NCBI RefSeq assembly: GCF_009870125.1
Contig: NC_046681.1
Coordinates: 17,745,001 to 17,809,000, forward strand
Direction of reading: 5' to 3'
Source of the DNA: Drosophila pseudoobscura
Taxonomy: Eukaryota; Arthropoda; Insecta; Diptera; Drosophilidae
Length of the DNA stretch: 64,000 nucleotides
The translations under genes and the position numbers were made by a program. The notes under the pieces are model-generated. The model worked only from the letters and a program-made list of their open reading frames with translations, searched no databases and had not been told where the DNA came from. Shown one piece after another: positions 49,341 through 60,756 of this stretch (the stretch's first letter is position 1; each line of letters begins with the position of its first letter).

Positions 49341-49970
49341 GTTAATAATAAAAAAGGTATATTTCGAGTTGCGGAATTTAAATGTAAAATGCGGCCTTCA
49401 GATGTTTAATCTAACGGCTGCCCTTAACAGTTTATCCACCGACTTTTACAAACAGCACCTTAAACGACGACCAATTAATACACCTATACAACAAAAATCC
49501 AACTACATAAGGACTTTATTTATTTTGACTCGAGTGTTCAAAGTCAAAATATATACCTAAAAAAATTATTCATTTTTAAGTTGAAAGATTAATATTTTCC
49601 AGTCGGTAAGTTTAATCTACAAAATTGTTGGGTCTGACTTATAGCTGGATTGCAGAATTGAAAAATTCAAAAAAACCATTCGAAAAGTTTCTTATGTGAA
49701 AATATAAATATTTTCTGAACAAGACAGCAGATAAAACCTGGGTAAAGACAGTTATTTCGTGCCACTTTTAATTAAAAATGTAGGAGCAACAAATTACCAA
49801 TTCTTTTTGAGTATCAGGTATTAAAAAAATGCGAAACAAATTTTACAACCCGTGCAAATTCCCATATTTTTATGATAATCAACATATGACGAATTTTGGA
49901 TGGTAATGTCAAAGTACTTATCACAGAAGTTAGCAAATGTTGTCATTTTATTCAAAAGCATGATTATAAT

Positions 49971-50210
49971 CAGGCAGGCTCCGGATTTAACTTCTTTCTT
50001 TTGAAAACCCCGAATTTGGTGCTCTCGCTTGTAAGATTTTTTCCGTTTTCAAAACGGATACATTTTCTCGCTTAAATGAAAAGTGAAGAAAATCGTAATT
50101 TTAATTAATCTTAATTGCAAAAAGAAAAAAAACTTGTTAATGCATTAACATAAATTGACACCATTAGCAGGTAAATTTAGCTTGTGCCTTCTTTATAAAT
50201 ATTTTTTTTG
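49971..50210 (-). mobile_element. MITE copy D (right end, inverted)
   Basis: Begins CAGGCAGGCTCCGG but continues as the reverse complement of the right half of the full MITE: CCGTTTTCAAAACGG, ACATTTTCTCG, TTAATTGCAAAAAG, ATGCATTAACATAAA-like and CTTGTGCCTTCTTTATAAAT. It ends about 175 bp before the Cnot4 start codon, so it lies in or next to that promoter, and forms an inverted pair with copy C. Confidence 0.7.
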
Positions 50211-50385
50211 CATAGATAATGTACATAAATTGGGATAAGTTGCATAACTTTTACATATAAAAGACGCACTTAATCGCTTTCTAAAATTTCATAACAAAAT
50301 ATCTATAAATACATTTTTCTGCATCAGTTTTAAAGTGATCGATAGCCATCATACCACTACGAACTCTTTGTTAATACACTGAAAA

Positions 50386-53300
50386 ATGAACGGCATGAGC
50401 AACAATGATGACTCAGTCGAGTGTCCTTTGTGTATGGAGCCGTTTGAAGTAGACGATCTGACCTTCTTTCCATGTACCTGCGGATACCAGGTAGGCATAA
50501 CTACTATATAAGCACATATGTACAAATCTATATAGAGATATATATGAATTTATTTATAGATTTGTAGATTCTGCTGGCACAGAATCCGCACGGACGAGAA
50601 CAAGTTGTGTCCGGCATGTCGAAAAGAATATCCTGAAAATCCTGCGGACTTTAAGCCACTATCACAAGAAGAAGTAAGTTGATTAACTTACTTATTTAGT
50701 ACAAAATTTTGAAATAGTACAAATATTTGCGATCTTTTAGATGATAGCTTTTAAGTCGCAAAAGCGTCAAAGGGATCAACAACGGAAACACAAGATAACA
50801 GAGAATCGAAAACATTTAGCAAACGTACGTGTGGTTCAGCGGAACTTGGTATTTGTAGTGGGCTTGCCGCCTCGACTTGCGGATGCAGACGTATGTCACA
50901 ATTTTAACTAAAAAGCTTACAAATTACTAAAAGATATTTTTTAGATATTAAAAAAGCACGAGTATTTCGGAAAATATGGGAAAATTCATAAAGTCGTAAT
51001 AAACCCGAGCACCACATATGCCGGGGTGCAGGTAAGATTTGTCAGATTCAGGAATTTTTTTAGACAAATAGTACAATGCACGAGTAAGACATTTTTGTAT
51101 TTTTCATTCGGTGATATAATCATACCACTGCTAGCGGAACTAACTCTTAGTAAACAAAAGAATGGCAGACCTAATATAGACATAAAGCAATGCCATGTTG
51201 TTGGAAATAAGGAAATCTTCTTAGACTAAAAAATGAGCAGTGCTCACATCTGCGGGTACCTAATTATACCTTCTGCGTTTTCCTCTCTTGCTTGTCTTGC
51301 GTGGCAGATGATCCCTTGATTCGAAATATTGGTGGTTAAGAAATCTGTTCGTATTTGGCGGTTGCTTTTCCTCAATTCTGCGACCGATTTTTTAATTGTG
51401 TGGGATCCAACGCGAACGCACCTTTTTTACCGCGGTGTGATCATGCAAAATCTTATTGTTGGTCGTCATTCTAATGCCTAAGGATGCCTTAATCTCACGG
51501 TATCTGACATGACGATATTGGGGGACGCAACTGATTTTGGACGATCAGCAATGCCAAAAAGGGTAACCTAACATTGTTGTCTCTTATCTGTGTGCTGGGG
51601 AGCACACAGACTCCGTGTGGTTTTGCTATTGTTTCTAGGTAATGATTGTTGTGACATTGTAAATAAACATTATATATGTAATATATAATATAATATAATT
51701 CATTAAAATTCATACTTTTGGACACAATGGATTGGGTTTACGTCTATTTTTTGTGTTGGCATTAACTATAATTTTTAAGGGATATGTACATATGTATATT
51801 AGAATAGTTAAAGTAGAATTTTTGTATTGAAAACAATTTATACCCGGTACTCGAAAAGTATAGGGGTATATTCGATTTGTGGTGGCAGTGGATCTTGAAC
51901 GGCATTAATAGCCGAGTCGATATCTTGCTCTTGCCACGCTCACGCTCGTTTTCTTTTGCAATTAAGTTTCGTTTTGCTGTATAAAAAGCCGTTTATTTTT
52001 CATTCCGGGGAGAAAAAATTGTCCGTTTTGTGGCGTTTTGCTAACACCGGAAGTACCGTTTTCAAAAGTAAATCGGAAAGTTTTTGTAAAAGTGAAAATT
52101 GGAGCTCGGCCGATTAGTTATTTTTAAAGATTTTTGCTGGCATTATACCCATATCGTTTAAATCGCTTCTACTTGCTGATCTAAAATATTTGTTTGACTT
52201 AAAGGGTCCATCAGCATCTGCCTATGTTACCTACGTTCACAATGCAGATGCACTTCGGGCTATACAAAGTGTTAATAACATTGTGATAGATGGTCGCCCT
52301 ATTAAAACCAGCTTGGGGACAACAAAGTACTGTAGCCATTTCATGAAAAACCAACAATGTCCTAAAGGCGATTGCATGTACTTGCACGAGCTGGGAGATC
52401 CCGAAGCCAGCTTTACAAAAGAGGTTTGATATACTTCTTAAAAGTTGTGAAAGGTCTATGAACATTTTATGTTTATTGTTTTAAAGCAAATGCACCAGGG
52501 AAAGCACCAGGATTACGAAAAACGTTTACATGATGCTCTTATTGCATCTTTTGGACAGAGTTCACCAGGAATTGTAAACGGTAATGGAACTCCAAAAACA
52601 AATGGTAATTATCTTCAAGCAAATAATGCAATTTTAATATACATATATTCATGACTAGCATCGAATGCGACGGCCTCTTCAGTCACACCTTCGTCGTCGT
52701 CTGCGTCGGCTGCAAGTAATGCCACAAATGCAGTAAATGTTCAGCAAAAAGAAGCTTGGCCTAGTTTATCCGTCTCGCCTATTAATGGAAAAGAGGCCAC
52801 TGCAAGCACAAACAACACTAATGGAAAAAATAAAAAAGACAAGTTTCGAAATGAAAAAACCAGACACGAAAAAGTTAAATCCAAAAACAAAAATAGTGGA
52901 AGCTCAACTTCGAATGTATCAAACAAGGAAAACTTTATTCCAGACCCCAGAGATATTGAAAAACTTACATCTACAACTGCGGATACGAAAACAAGTGCAA
53001 ACACCTCATCCAATCTATCAAGAACAGAGAGAAATAAAGACAAAGAGTCTTACCATGAGCCTATTTCTAATGAACAGAAGGAAAACAAACAAAATGTTAA
53101 AATTTCACAAACAAAAAGCGAGGTCGAGTGCGTTAAAGACAAGGATAATTCAATTAAACTGAAAAAAAGGGAAAGCTGTGAAATCATGTCACAACAAAAA
53201 AGATCGTCTTCTAGCGTGCAAAGGTCGTTGAGCTCTTGTAGTGAAAATAGTGAAGGGCATGTATCAGAAAGCAGCGGGAGTGAAAAGAGTTTACCTGATG

Positions 53301-56300
53301 ATTACCAGGAGAACAAGTGCAATATTTCGAGTTCTGAAACATACCAAGAGAATATAAAGAATGTAGAAAGCATCAATAAAAGTAGGGAGTCAGTGAATGT
53401 CGACGGTAAAACAGTATCAGAGTGTAAACCACTAATAAACGAGAATGTAAGCCCAGCTGTAAGCAGCACTGTTAATAATGGGCTCTATTCAAGAGAAAGT
53501 CCATTGAATCCACCAGATAACGGAAACCAATTGAGCGGTATGAAACAAAATCAAAAATATAAAGAATATTATTTATAATGATTTAATGATTTAATATTTA
53601 TTTCAGATGAAGTTTCCAAGCTTAACATTTTCGATGATACAATTAGTTTTTTTTCGTCATCAGCAGCATTCCAGCAAAGTCCAATTTTAAAAAATAAACA
53701 AGAAGTGGAAATGCGTCAGTCCCATTTGCCGGACTTGATCAACGGTAAGATTCCTATTTTATTTGACTCCATGAAATATTTATTATGATTATCAGGGTCG
53801 GTTCATCTGCCTTTCCGTCTGTTTGTTTCTATGCACGGCAGTCCCTCAGCCTTACCATATTAAAAAGCTTATAGAGCGATTTAGTCTGCAACATTTACCC
53901 GAATAGTACGTATTTTATAGTCAAAGATCGTAATCGAAATCTGGCCTAGCAGATGCGGTAAACTATATTCGTGAAACAAATCGTGTATTTAATTATTTTA
54001 AGCTACTGAGCTTTTCACTATCTGAAGCGCTTATTCAGTTTAATTAATTTTAATGATTTAACTGCCAGCAGAGCCGAATGCTGATGTACAAATATTCAAG
54101 CGACGCACAGTGGGGGCCAAATAAATAAATATTTTAAGAAATTTAATTTAATTGAATAAAACTTAACTTTTTTCTCATCTTTTTCCGGTACTACTTGTCA
54201 TTGTACAACTTCAGATATTGATGGAAATCAAAAGGCCTCAAATACAAATGGTAATTATTTATTATTATATATTGTAAAGCCAGATTATATGCACAAGTAT
54301 ATTTTATTTTTCAAGAAATATAAGTAGTTTTGAAATAGAAGAATCCACGAATTGAAGTCGATAACATACATGTATGTGCACTAGAGTTAGCGAAACAAAT
54401 GTGTCGGAATATATGGTCTTAGGGCCTAAAAATATTCCTTTTGGTGCAATAAAAATAGAGCTCAAAGTTGAAAAATACAAAGGTATATATTTGAACATAA
54501 AAGAAGTCATTCCTGTCAGAGCGATTTACATATAGAATAGCTACAATAGGACCATACTTTATTTACTTAGTTATTTACTTAGCCAGAAGAAAATTTTGAC
54601 ACAATGAGACTTTTTAAAATTATACTTCTATTAATAACCCCAAACTTAATGTGCACATATTTATTGTATATACTTTCAAAGAGTGAGCTTGCCTTAGTTT
54701 TCACGCGATCTGGAAATAAATAAACAAATTCTAGTATTCTAGTGTGTCTGTCTTAACGAAATGTTCTGAAATTGAGCGTCCGCTAATGAAAGGTTTATTG
54801 CTATTATTATTATTTCACTTTACGACAATGCAATTCACATCACACAAAATCAGGCAGGCTCCGTTTTTCATTTACTTTTGCGGATTACGTTTTCAGCCAA
54901 AACGTTTCGTTTTCGTTTTAAGGTGTTCCATTTTTCACATATTTTTTTTATCGATATGTTACATTTTGAAGTCCGAATTAAATTGGGCGGGAAACAGCTG
55001 TGCTCACCCAGATTTTCTGTTGAGCGCATGTTACAAGCACAGTCTGAGCTGTTACATGCACATTTGTGCTGTTATACGCAAAAATTTATTAATTGCCAAC
55101 GTTCCGATAACCAAATCGGAATGCGTCAGCTGCTTACACCAAAGTGTAAGTCCGAGTCAAATTTTAGGTTGGGTTAAAATAAAATTATTTATAAAGAAAG
55201 CGCAAGTTAAATTACCCTGATATAGGTATCAAGTTTATGTTAATGCATCAATAAGTCATCTATTTTTTTCCTTTTGCAATTAAGGTTCGTTTTGTTGTAT
55301 AAAAAGCCGTTTACTTTTCATTTCGTCAACGAAAATGTTTTCGTTTTGAAAACGAAGAAATCTTGCGGAATGGGAAAAAGAGAGCCCCAATTTATGTGAT
55401 TTCAAAAGTAAATCGGAAAACTTTTGTGAATGTGAAAAACGGAGCCTGGCTGAATATTCAAAATTTATATTATATTGTAAAATTCTTCTTTTAATTTTTA
55501 ATTAATTTTTAAGAATGGGAGGAAGCTTTTAAAAATGTAATGCTTCGGAACAATAGGCAAGTGGAGGAGCAACTTGTTCAGCAACAAAATCTACAACAGC
55601 ACCAGCACCATTTTCATCAGCAAGTACTGCAACAACAGGAAGAATTCCTTCGTATGCACGAATTACAAAAGAGAAACGACTTGGCAAATAATATTGCGCT
55701 GACGCAAGCAAATACTCCTAATGCTGGTAAGTTCGAAAATCAAGTTTAAAGAATGTTTTGCTATATTCAACCTATATGATGTTTTTTGTTTGTTTTAGAT
55801 ATCCTTAGTCATTTTCGTGGCAATAACTCAATTGATGCGAATAGAATTCAAGTCCTGCAGCATCAATTGCAACAGAATACCGGTGAAAATGGGCTTTCGG
55901 CAAACAATGCATTTGGCGGCAATATGTCAAAGTTTTTTGACTTTCATAAAAGTCAACAGCAGTCCCACCAGTATCCTTATGGTCATGCCAACCAAGTCAC
56001 GGGAAATACGGATGTGAGTGATCAACAACGAGTAACATCACTACTGGAAAACGGTCGACAAAATTCCCCATATGTTGAAACTGGTAAGTTTTAATGTGTG
56101 TAAATTCGATCAAGCGAAAATAAATTTTACTTTTTCATTCAAGGACTTAACACGAAATCGCAAAAGCAAAGGTTAATTGGAATGTTTGAAACTTTGGTAA
56201 GTCTTATTCTTTTAAAGTTCAAGTTTCAGATTCGTAGATTCAACTTACAGAAGAAAGCATTACCAACCTTAGATGACAAGCATAGATTCGAAAGGAACGA

Positions 56301-58588
56301 GTGAAATATCATTTTTTTTGTATCCGTAATCGAAAATAGTCACTCAGGCAGGATCAGGCAGAAACTATAGCCACTTTTTTTGTACAGAAACTCTAGCGAC
56401 TTCCTATTTAAGATGAGGATAATTTGGCGCCTCAGGCTTGTGACATCCGTCACTTTAGCCACCTTCCAATCGGCTTTACGATAGTTGGGACTGCAGACCT
56501 GCTGTATCCGGAGAACAAACGAAAAATTAATATAATAAAGAAAACAAATTGAATCCATTTAAGGCAGTAAATGTAATAATCTATTTATTCTATTAATCTT
56601 TTCGGAGACGAAAAGAGCATCTAAATAAGTCGCGCCGTTGACTATTTATTCTTAACGAGTTTTGTACATTATTTCATTAATTTTTTACAGTCCCAGCCTC
56701 CAAACTCGCAATCTCAACTAAATCGGTATTCTCAAAGCACTATTGTTGATGATGATTTAGGTAAGGTTATTAGAAGCTTTAACTGATTTTTAATTTAATA
56801 GTATTTTATTTAGGTTTCGATCCTTTCATTGAGACTCAAAAAGGACTAGCTGAGCTTATGGAAAATGAAGTTGTTCAACAACAAAGTATTAATAATGGAA
56901 ACTCCGCATTAAAATTACAACAGCAAGCACAAGCTTCACATCAGCAACGTCTTGATAACATTCAACGGGCTCGAATGCCGCCTCCGGGCTTCAATCATAT
57001 GAATTCGTTAGGTTTCGGGGGTCCATCTAGACTGCATTCTAGTAAAATGATGCCATTTTTGAACAGCAGTTTAGTAAAAAATAGTACCCAAGCCCAGCAC
57101 CAAGTGCCACAGGTAACAAATTGGAATGCGAATTTACCAGCAATACACCCAAGTCAGGGACAGCACATTGGAGATGCACAATTACAACATCAAATTGCTC
57201 ACAATAAAGGTATGTATTTATTTACCCTACGTAAACTTTATATAAGTCTATAAGAGGTCTGCATGAATGGCATAAACACCTACATTTGAATCACCAGAGC
57301 TCGAAATAAATTGAGTGAATTCAAATGATACGTCGATAGAGCACAGTGTGCTGACGACATAAACATTCAAATTTAAAAATTTAACTTTGACAATATCCAT
57401 AACTATCAATAAAATAGCTGGTTTGGCAAAAGGGCACAGTGGGCCAAACGGCCAATCTATCTAATATAAACTCAATTTTCGAAATTGGGAATAGTTTTTT
57501 TTTTTTGTTTTTTATTAGTTTGTTTAATAATACATCATGGACCTTATCAATAGTTTCTTTTATATTTTTGACATCGATATTTATAAAGTTGTACCCCCTT
57601 TAAGTAAGCATAGGTTTTTAGTTTGTAACTTAACGTAATGTATTTATAACGGAATGGCGTCGAGAAGTAATCTCTGGGAATACGGAAAACAGTCCTCTTT
57701 GGTAATTTTGGGAAACTCGTCAAGATTCCGCAGGGTACTAACGTTTCCATGGTTTCCATAGTTTAGTTTCTCTCATTCTTAGAGCGCAAAGTGTTGTTGA
57801 CTTCTTTGCCACCAGGACTACAGGAAGAAGGTGCAGCATGATATCCAGGGCGTCACCTGGGTTAGGCACTCCGGCACTTTCAGAGGACTACCGAAATCCT
57901 TCGCGGTTGTATTCTTTATATTTAAATAGCTTGGCATTTTTGGTCCCACGAGTAGGCGGGTTTGGGTTAGTCGCCGAAGGCATAGCCCGCTTGCCCGGTG
58001 TAGCTTTAAACTGAAGGTTGGCAGGTATCTAGAGTCCGCATATTAGCAACTGAAATTTTCGCTAAGATACAAATGTATCTCACACATTAATTATTAAAAA
58101 AAAGTGGTCTTACGTTTTTTTTTTGTTTTGTGTTCTTTGAGGAAAATGGAAAAATATTTTTGCATCAGACTGCAACAAAAGTGAAGTTGTTGCATTTCAT
58201 GTATAACAATCTACTACTCAAATTTTGTATTTTTAACAGTTTATAGCTATCCTGATTGGACTGCAATGGATCCAGCTATACTGTCATTCAGACAGTTTTC
58301 ATCTTTTCCACAAAACCAAATACCCCCACATCCTCAACAACAGCAAGACATGTTTTTACAACATTTGGTTCAACAGCCAAATTCTCAAGGTAGTAGTTTA
58401 TTCTGAAAGAGGGCAGCTAAATATTCATTATATCGGTTTTTTTAGGTTTCAACACTCAACCACAACCACTTCTTTCTGGAATGGCCATGCCCAATAATAT
58501 TCTAAATGGACAACAGCTGACACAACCCCAGGTCAATGCCAATGTTCAAGGCATGCTTGAGTTTTTAAAAAGCCGCCAATTTGTTTAG
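50386..58588 (+). CDS. Cnot4: CNOT4 RING E3 ubiquitin ligase
   Basis: E3 ligase associated with the CCR4-NOT deadenylase; it acts in mRNA decay and translation quality control. Sixteen exons: 50386-50490, 50560-50673, 50741-50890, 50945-51031, 52205-52423, 52487-52604, 52659-53537, 53607-53744, 54215-54250, 55514-55726, 55799-56083, 56144-56196, 56691-56760, 56814-57209, 58240-58389, 58446-58588. They join in phase to 1051 aa. The RING is the unusual C4C4 type: Cys13, 16, 30, 32, 37, 40, 52 and 55. A coiled linker leads to an RRM (RNLVFVVGLPPRLAD, about 109-190) and a CCCH finger (Cys195, Cys203, Cys208, His212; YCSHFMKNQQCPKGDCMYLH). Then come a long Ser/Lys-rich region with EAWPSLS and a Gln-rich C-terminus ending LEFLKSRQFV. 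The polyadenylation signal AATAAA is at 58653-58658. Introns hold MITE, DINE-1 and LOA pieces. Confidence 0.95.
51838..51946 (-). mobile_element. DINE-1-like fragment in Cnot4 intron 4
   Basis: Contains TTTATACCCGGTACTCGAAA, AGTATAGGGGTATATTCG and GCCGAGTCGATATCTTGC, the reverse-strand landmarks of DINE-1/INE-1. It sits directly beside MITE copy E. Confidence 0.6.
51947..52112 (+). mobile_element. MITE copy E (right end)
   Basis: Matches the last quarter of the full MITE: CTTTTGCAATTAAGTTTCGT, TGTATAAAAAGCCGTTTA, CAAAAGTAAATCGGAAAG and an end resembling the right terminal repeat (GTGAAAATTGGAGCTCGGCC). It lies in Cnot4 intron 4, ending 92 bp before exon 5. Confidence 0.7.
53790..54125 (-). 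mobile_element. DINE-1-like fragment in Cnot4 intron 8
   Basis: Contains TGCCTTTCCGTCTGTTTGTT, CTATGCACGGCAGTCCCTCA and a TATTAAAAAGCTTATAGAGC block, matching the reverse-strand DINE-1 layout by eye. Diverged. Confidence 0.45.
54851..55452 (+). mobile_element. Full-length MITE (copy F)
   Basis: 602 bp with 20-bp terminal inverted repeats: CAGGCAGGCTCCGTTTTTCA on the left and, on the right, the complement of CAGCCAGGCTCCGTTTTTCA (one mismatch). Subterminal TTTACTTTTG blocks occur on both sides. AAT flanks both ends, a possible 3-bp target duplication. Inside are repeated TGTTACxxGCACA units and a GTTTTCGTTTTGAAAACGAA hairpin. No long coding frame is conserved among copies, so it is non-autonomous. 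Five partial copies lie elsewhere in the window. It resembles what I remember of the obscura-group SGM elements; not verified. It sits in Cnot4 intron 9, ending 61 bp before exon 10. Confidence 0.8.
57210..58239 (+). other. Cnot4 intron 14 with LOA-like 5' end
   Basis: A 1030-bp intron. About 57900-58045 carries, on the minus strand, the GGGCAAGCGGGCTATG...CCCGCCTACTCGTGG blocks that also occur at 5640-5700 in the dead LOA-type element. The two copies share the leader and the start of ORF1. A polyT run lies at 57490-57505. Confidence 0.55.
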
Positions 58589-59199
58589 CAACATATATAG
58601 ATTTGTTTATTTGTATTCTTTATTAAATACTTATTAAATTAAAAATAGATAAAATAAAATTCGAAAATTATGAACATATTGTTTTGTGTTCTTAACTTGT
58701 TTATAAGCTCACGATTTTAGACATAACTTTCGTTTAGAGCAGGTTTTAAAAACGGCTCAAGATATATTTATTTTTAGTTGATACTAACTTTTAAATTAAA
58801 CCTCCAGGTGTCCTCGCTCATCCACCATTTGGCAGGTTGAGAGGAATTGCAACCTCTCACTGCCAGTGAGAGTGGCGATCTAACGTGTGTGGTAGTCTAT
58901 TCTGTTTCTCTCAGGCCTCTAGCTCTAACCGGATCTCCAAACTCTTAACATCGTGGACAAATGCTTCTCGGTATTTTGAACTTTTCGTTGCAGTGAGTCT
59001 GCAGTCTGAACCTTTGCCTTTACCTGGCGGGCACCTTTCTTCCTGAAAAAGCGAGGAAGCTGAACAGCTTGGACGTAGAACTTGGAACTTGGACGTAGTT
59101 TCGGTCTGAATTGTAGCGTCGATCTTTTTCATTGCGGTTTCCTTGTTTGATGCGCAAATCGAACTCACGTACCCGTTGTCAGCGTTTTCACCTATAGAC

Positions 59200-59692
59200 A
59201 ATTGCGTATTCCCATATTTTGGAACTCTACTTCAGGTCGCCTCTTATAGTGAGATTTCCAAACCTCGAGTCCATTATTTTCTCGGGAGATGCTTTAATCC
59301 CTATATCTAATCTATAAAACCATTGATCTTTTATCTGCCCAGAAAATTGGTTGGTGCAGGCGTGAGAGTCGCTCAATGTCTGTCGCGAATACACTGCTCT
59401 TCAGCTTCACGCGATTAACTTCCTGCATGCTCCAGGGCACTCCAAGCAATTCAGTTTATCCGGCTCGGGGATCTATTGGAGCAGTTCAACAGCAAGACCC
59501 TTTAAGTACCAAAGCCGCGCGGTCAGCTTCCGTCCAATTATTTCTCGACGCTAACATTTCGAATTGTGTCATAAAAATGCCAGATGTTAATGTGCCAATC
59601 TGTTTAGGTGTTCCCACATCCATTTGACGCTGCACTGAAGTAATGATCGGAGTCAGTTTTTCAGCCATGAGTGGTTGAGGGACAGTTGGCAC
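59200..59692 (-). mobile_element. Retrotransposon Gag-like relic
   Basis: Minus-strand frames read QMDVGTPKQIGTLTSGIFMT and FEMLASRNNWTEADRAALVL. The NNWTEADRAA block with a preceding FxxQFE-like stretch is typical of Gag in arthropod LTR retrotransposons. The frame breaks soon after. Confidence 0.45.
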
Positions 59693-59969
59693 TTGCAGTT
59701 CCGCGGAGTTACCCGCAATTTCAAACCGCTAAATTGAGACTATGGCTAAGAGCAAATCGTATTGTTTTTTTAAACCTTAAAACCCTTGCGCGTCTGTCTT
59801 GCAGAGGTGCAACCTGAACCTACCGACCACCGGTTGGAAGGTAGTCATAATTGAGGCGACACAGGGTCCGATGAAACGGTCCGTTCAAAGTACACGACGG
59901 TGAGCTGGATTGAACTCGTTGAATACGGAGCTGATGCTCGATATCCATGATATGTTTCGTTACATGATA

Positions 59970-60440
59970 TTTGCCGACTCAGACGTTGACACTACAGTGG
60001 TGGGGAACTCTGCTGATGTCCCTGAGGCTTCTACAGATCAACAACAAGGTCTGTGGCGACGAAGGAATATAAGCTGATTGTAGCTCAAGCGAAGGTAAAA
60101 TCCCCAAGTGCATTCTTGCAAGAAAGCACTTCAATATCTTTCTGCTCCATAACTTTAGCAATGACGACAAAACGGCGGCAAGCCTAGAACTGCAATGGAC
60201 ACATCTAAGAATGATGGCGTGCTACATGGCTCCAAATGAACTCGTTCGCAGGCTAGTCAGCTACAGCGAGAGGTCCGATATTGGCCTACCACACCCAATG
60301 TGGGAGCACTGACACAAATTTAACGGGTGAGTCATTCTTCAGCTTTATCCGAAACTCTATTATTTGTAATCGGGGCAACGACCCCACTAGAGCTTCCATG
60401 CGCACTTGGTAGTTGGGTTAGCCAAAAAACAAAGAAACTC
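59970..60440 (+). mobile_element. LOA/Jockey-type endonuclease relic
   Basis: Plus-strand pieces read MMACYMAPNELVRRLVSYSE, GESFFSFIRNS and IICNRGNDPT, matching the order of the endonuclease middle part of LOA/Jockey elements (the CNRGNxPTF block is characteristic). Stops interrupt it. Confidence 0.5.
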
Positions 60441-60756
60441 TCTGCATCTGTGGGAGGATTTATTTAAACAAATCTTTAAAAATATTGAAAGGATTGCTGA
60501 AAAGAAAAGTAAACAGAAACGGAAGCTAAGTCGGACACTGACGAGGGAGAGGGCCACTCAAAGATGACTCCTTGCCAATCCGTCAAGATCGTACCTAAAT
60601 GTATGCCAATTAATGGTTATCGGCCGTTTCCATAACGATATGAATGCTACAAAAGCTGAACAAGCACTATTTTTTATTGTATTATATATAACTCAAAATA
60701 TAATGAATGAATGAACTCGAATGAAGTTCATTTTTATGGTATTTATAAATAATAAA

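Larger units (their letters stand above)
58589..60756. other. Intergenic transposon debris between Cnot4 and FUN14-like gene
   Basis: Convergent 3' flanks. 58800-59290 contains GC-rich broken sequence. 59490-59692 is a retrotransposon Gag-like piece. 59970-60440 is a LOA/Jockey-type endonuclease relic. The FUN14-like AATAAA (minus) is at 60673-60678. No gene is supported. Confidence 0.5.

Noticed and set aside
52737-53162. 141-codon plus-strand ORF inside Cnot4
   Set aside because: It is the shifted frame of the large Cnot4 exon 52659-53537, whose correct frame joins neighbours in phase; lysine-rich composition is a by-product.
54744-55220. 158-codon plus-strand ORF
   Set aside because: It reads through the MITE and flanking intron of Cnot4; no conservation with the other MITE copies.
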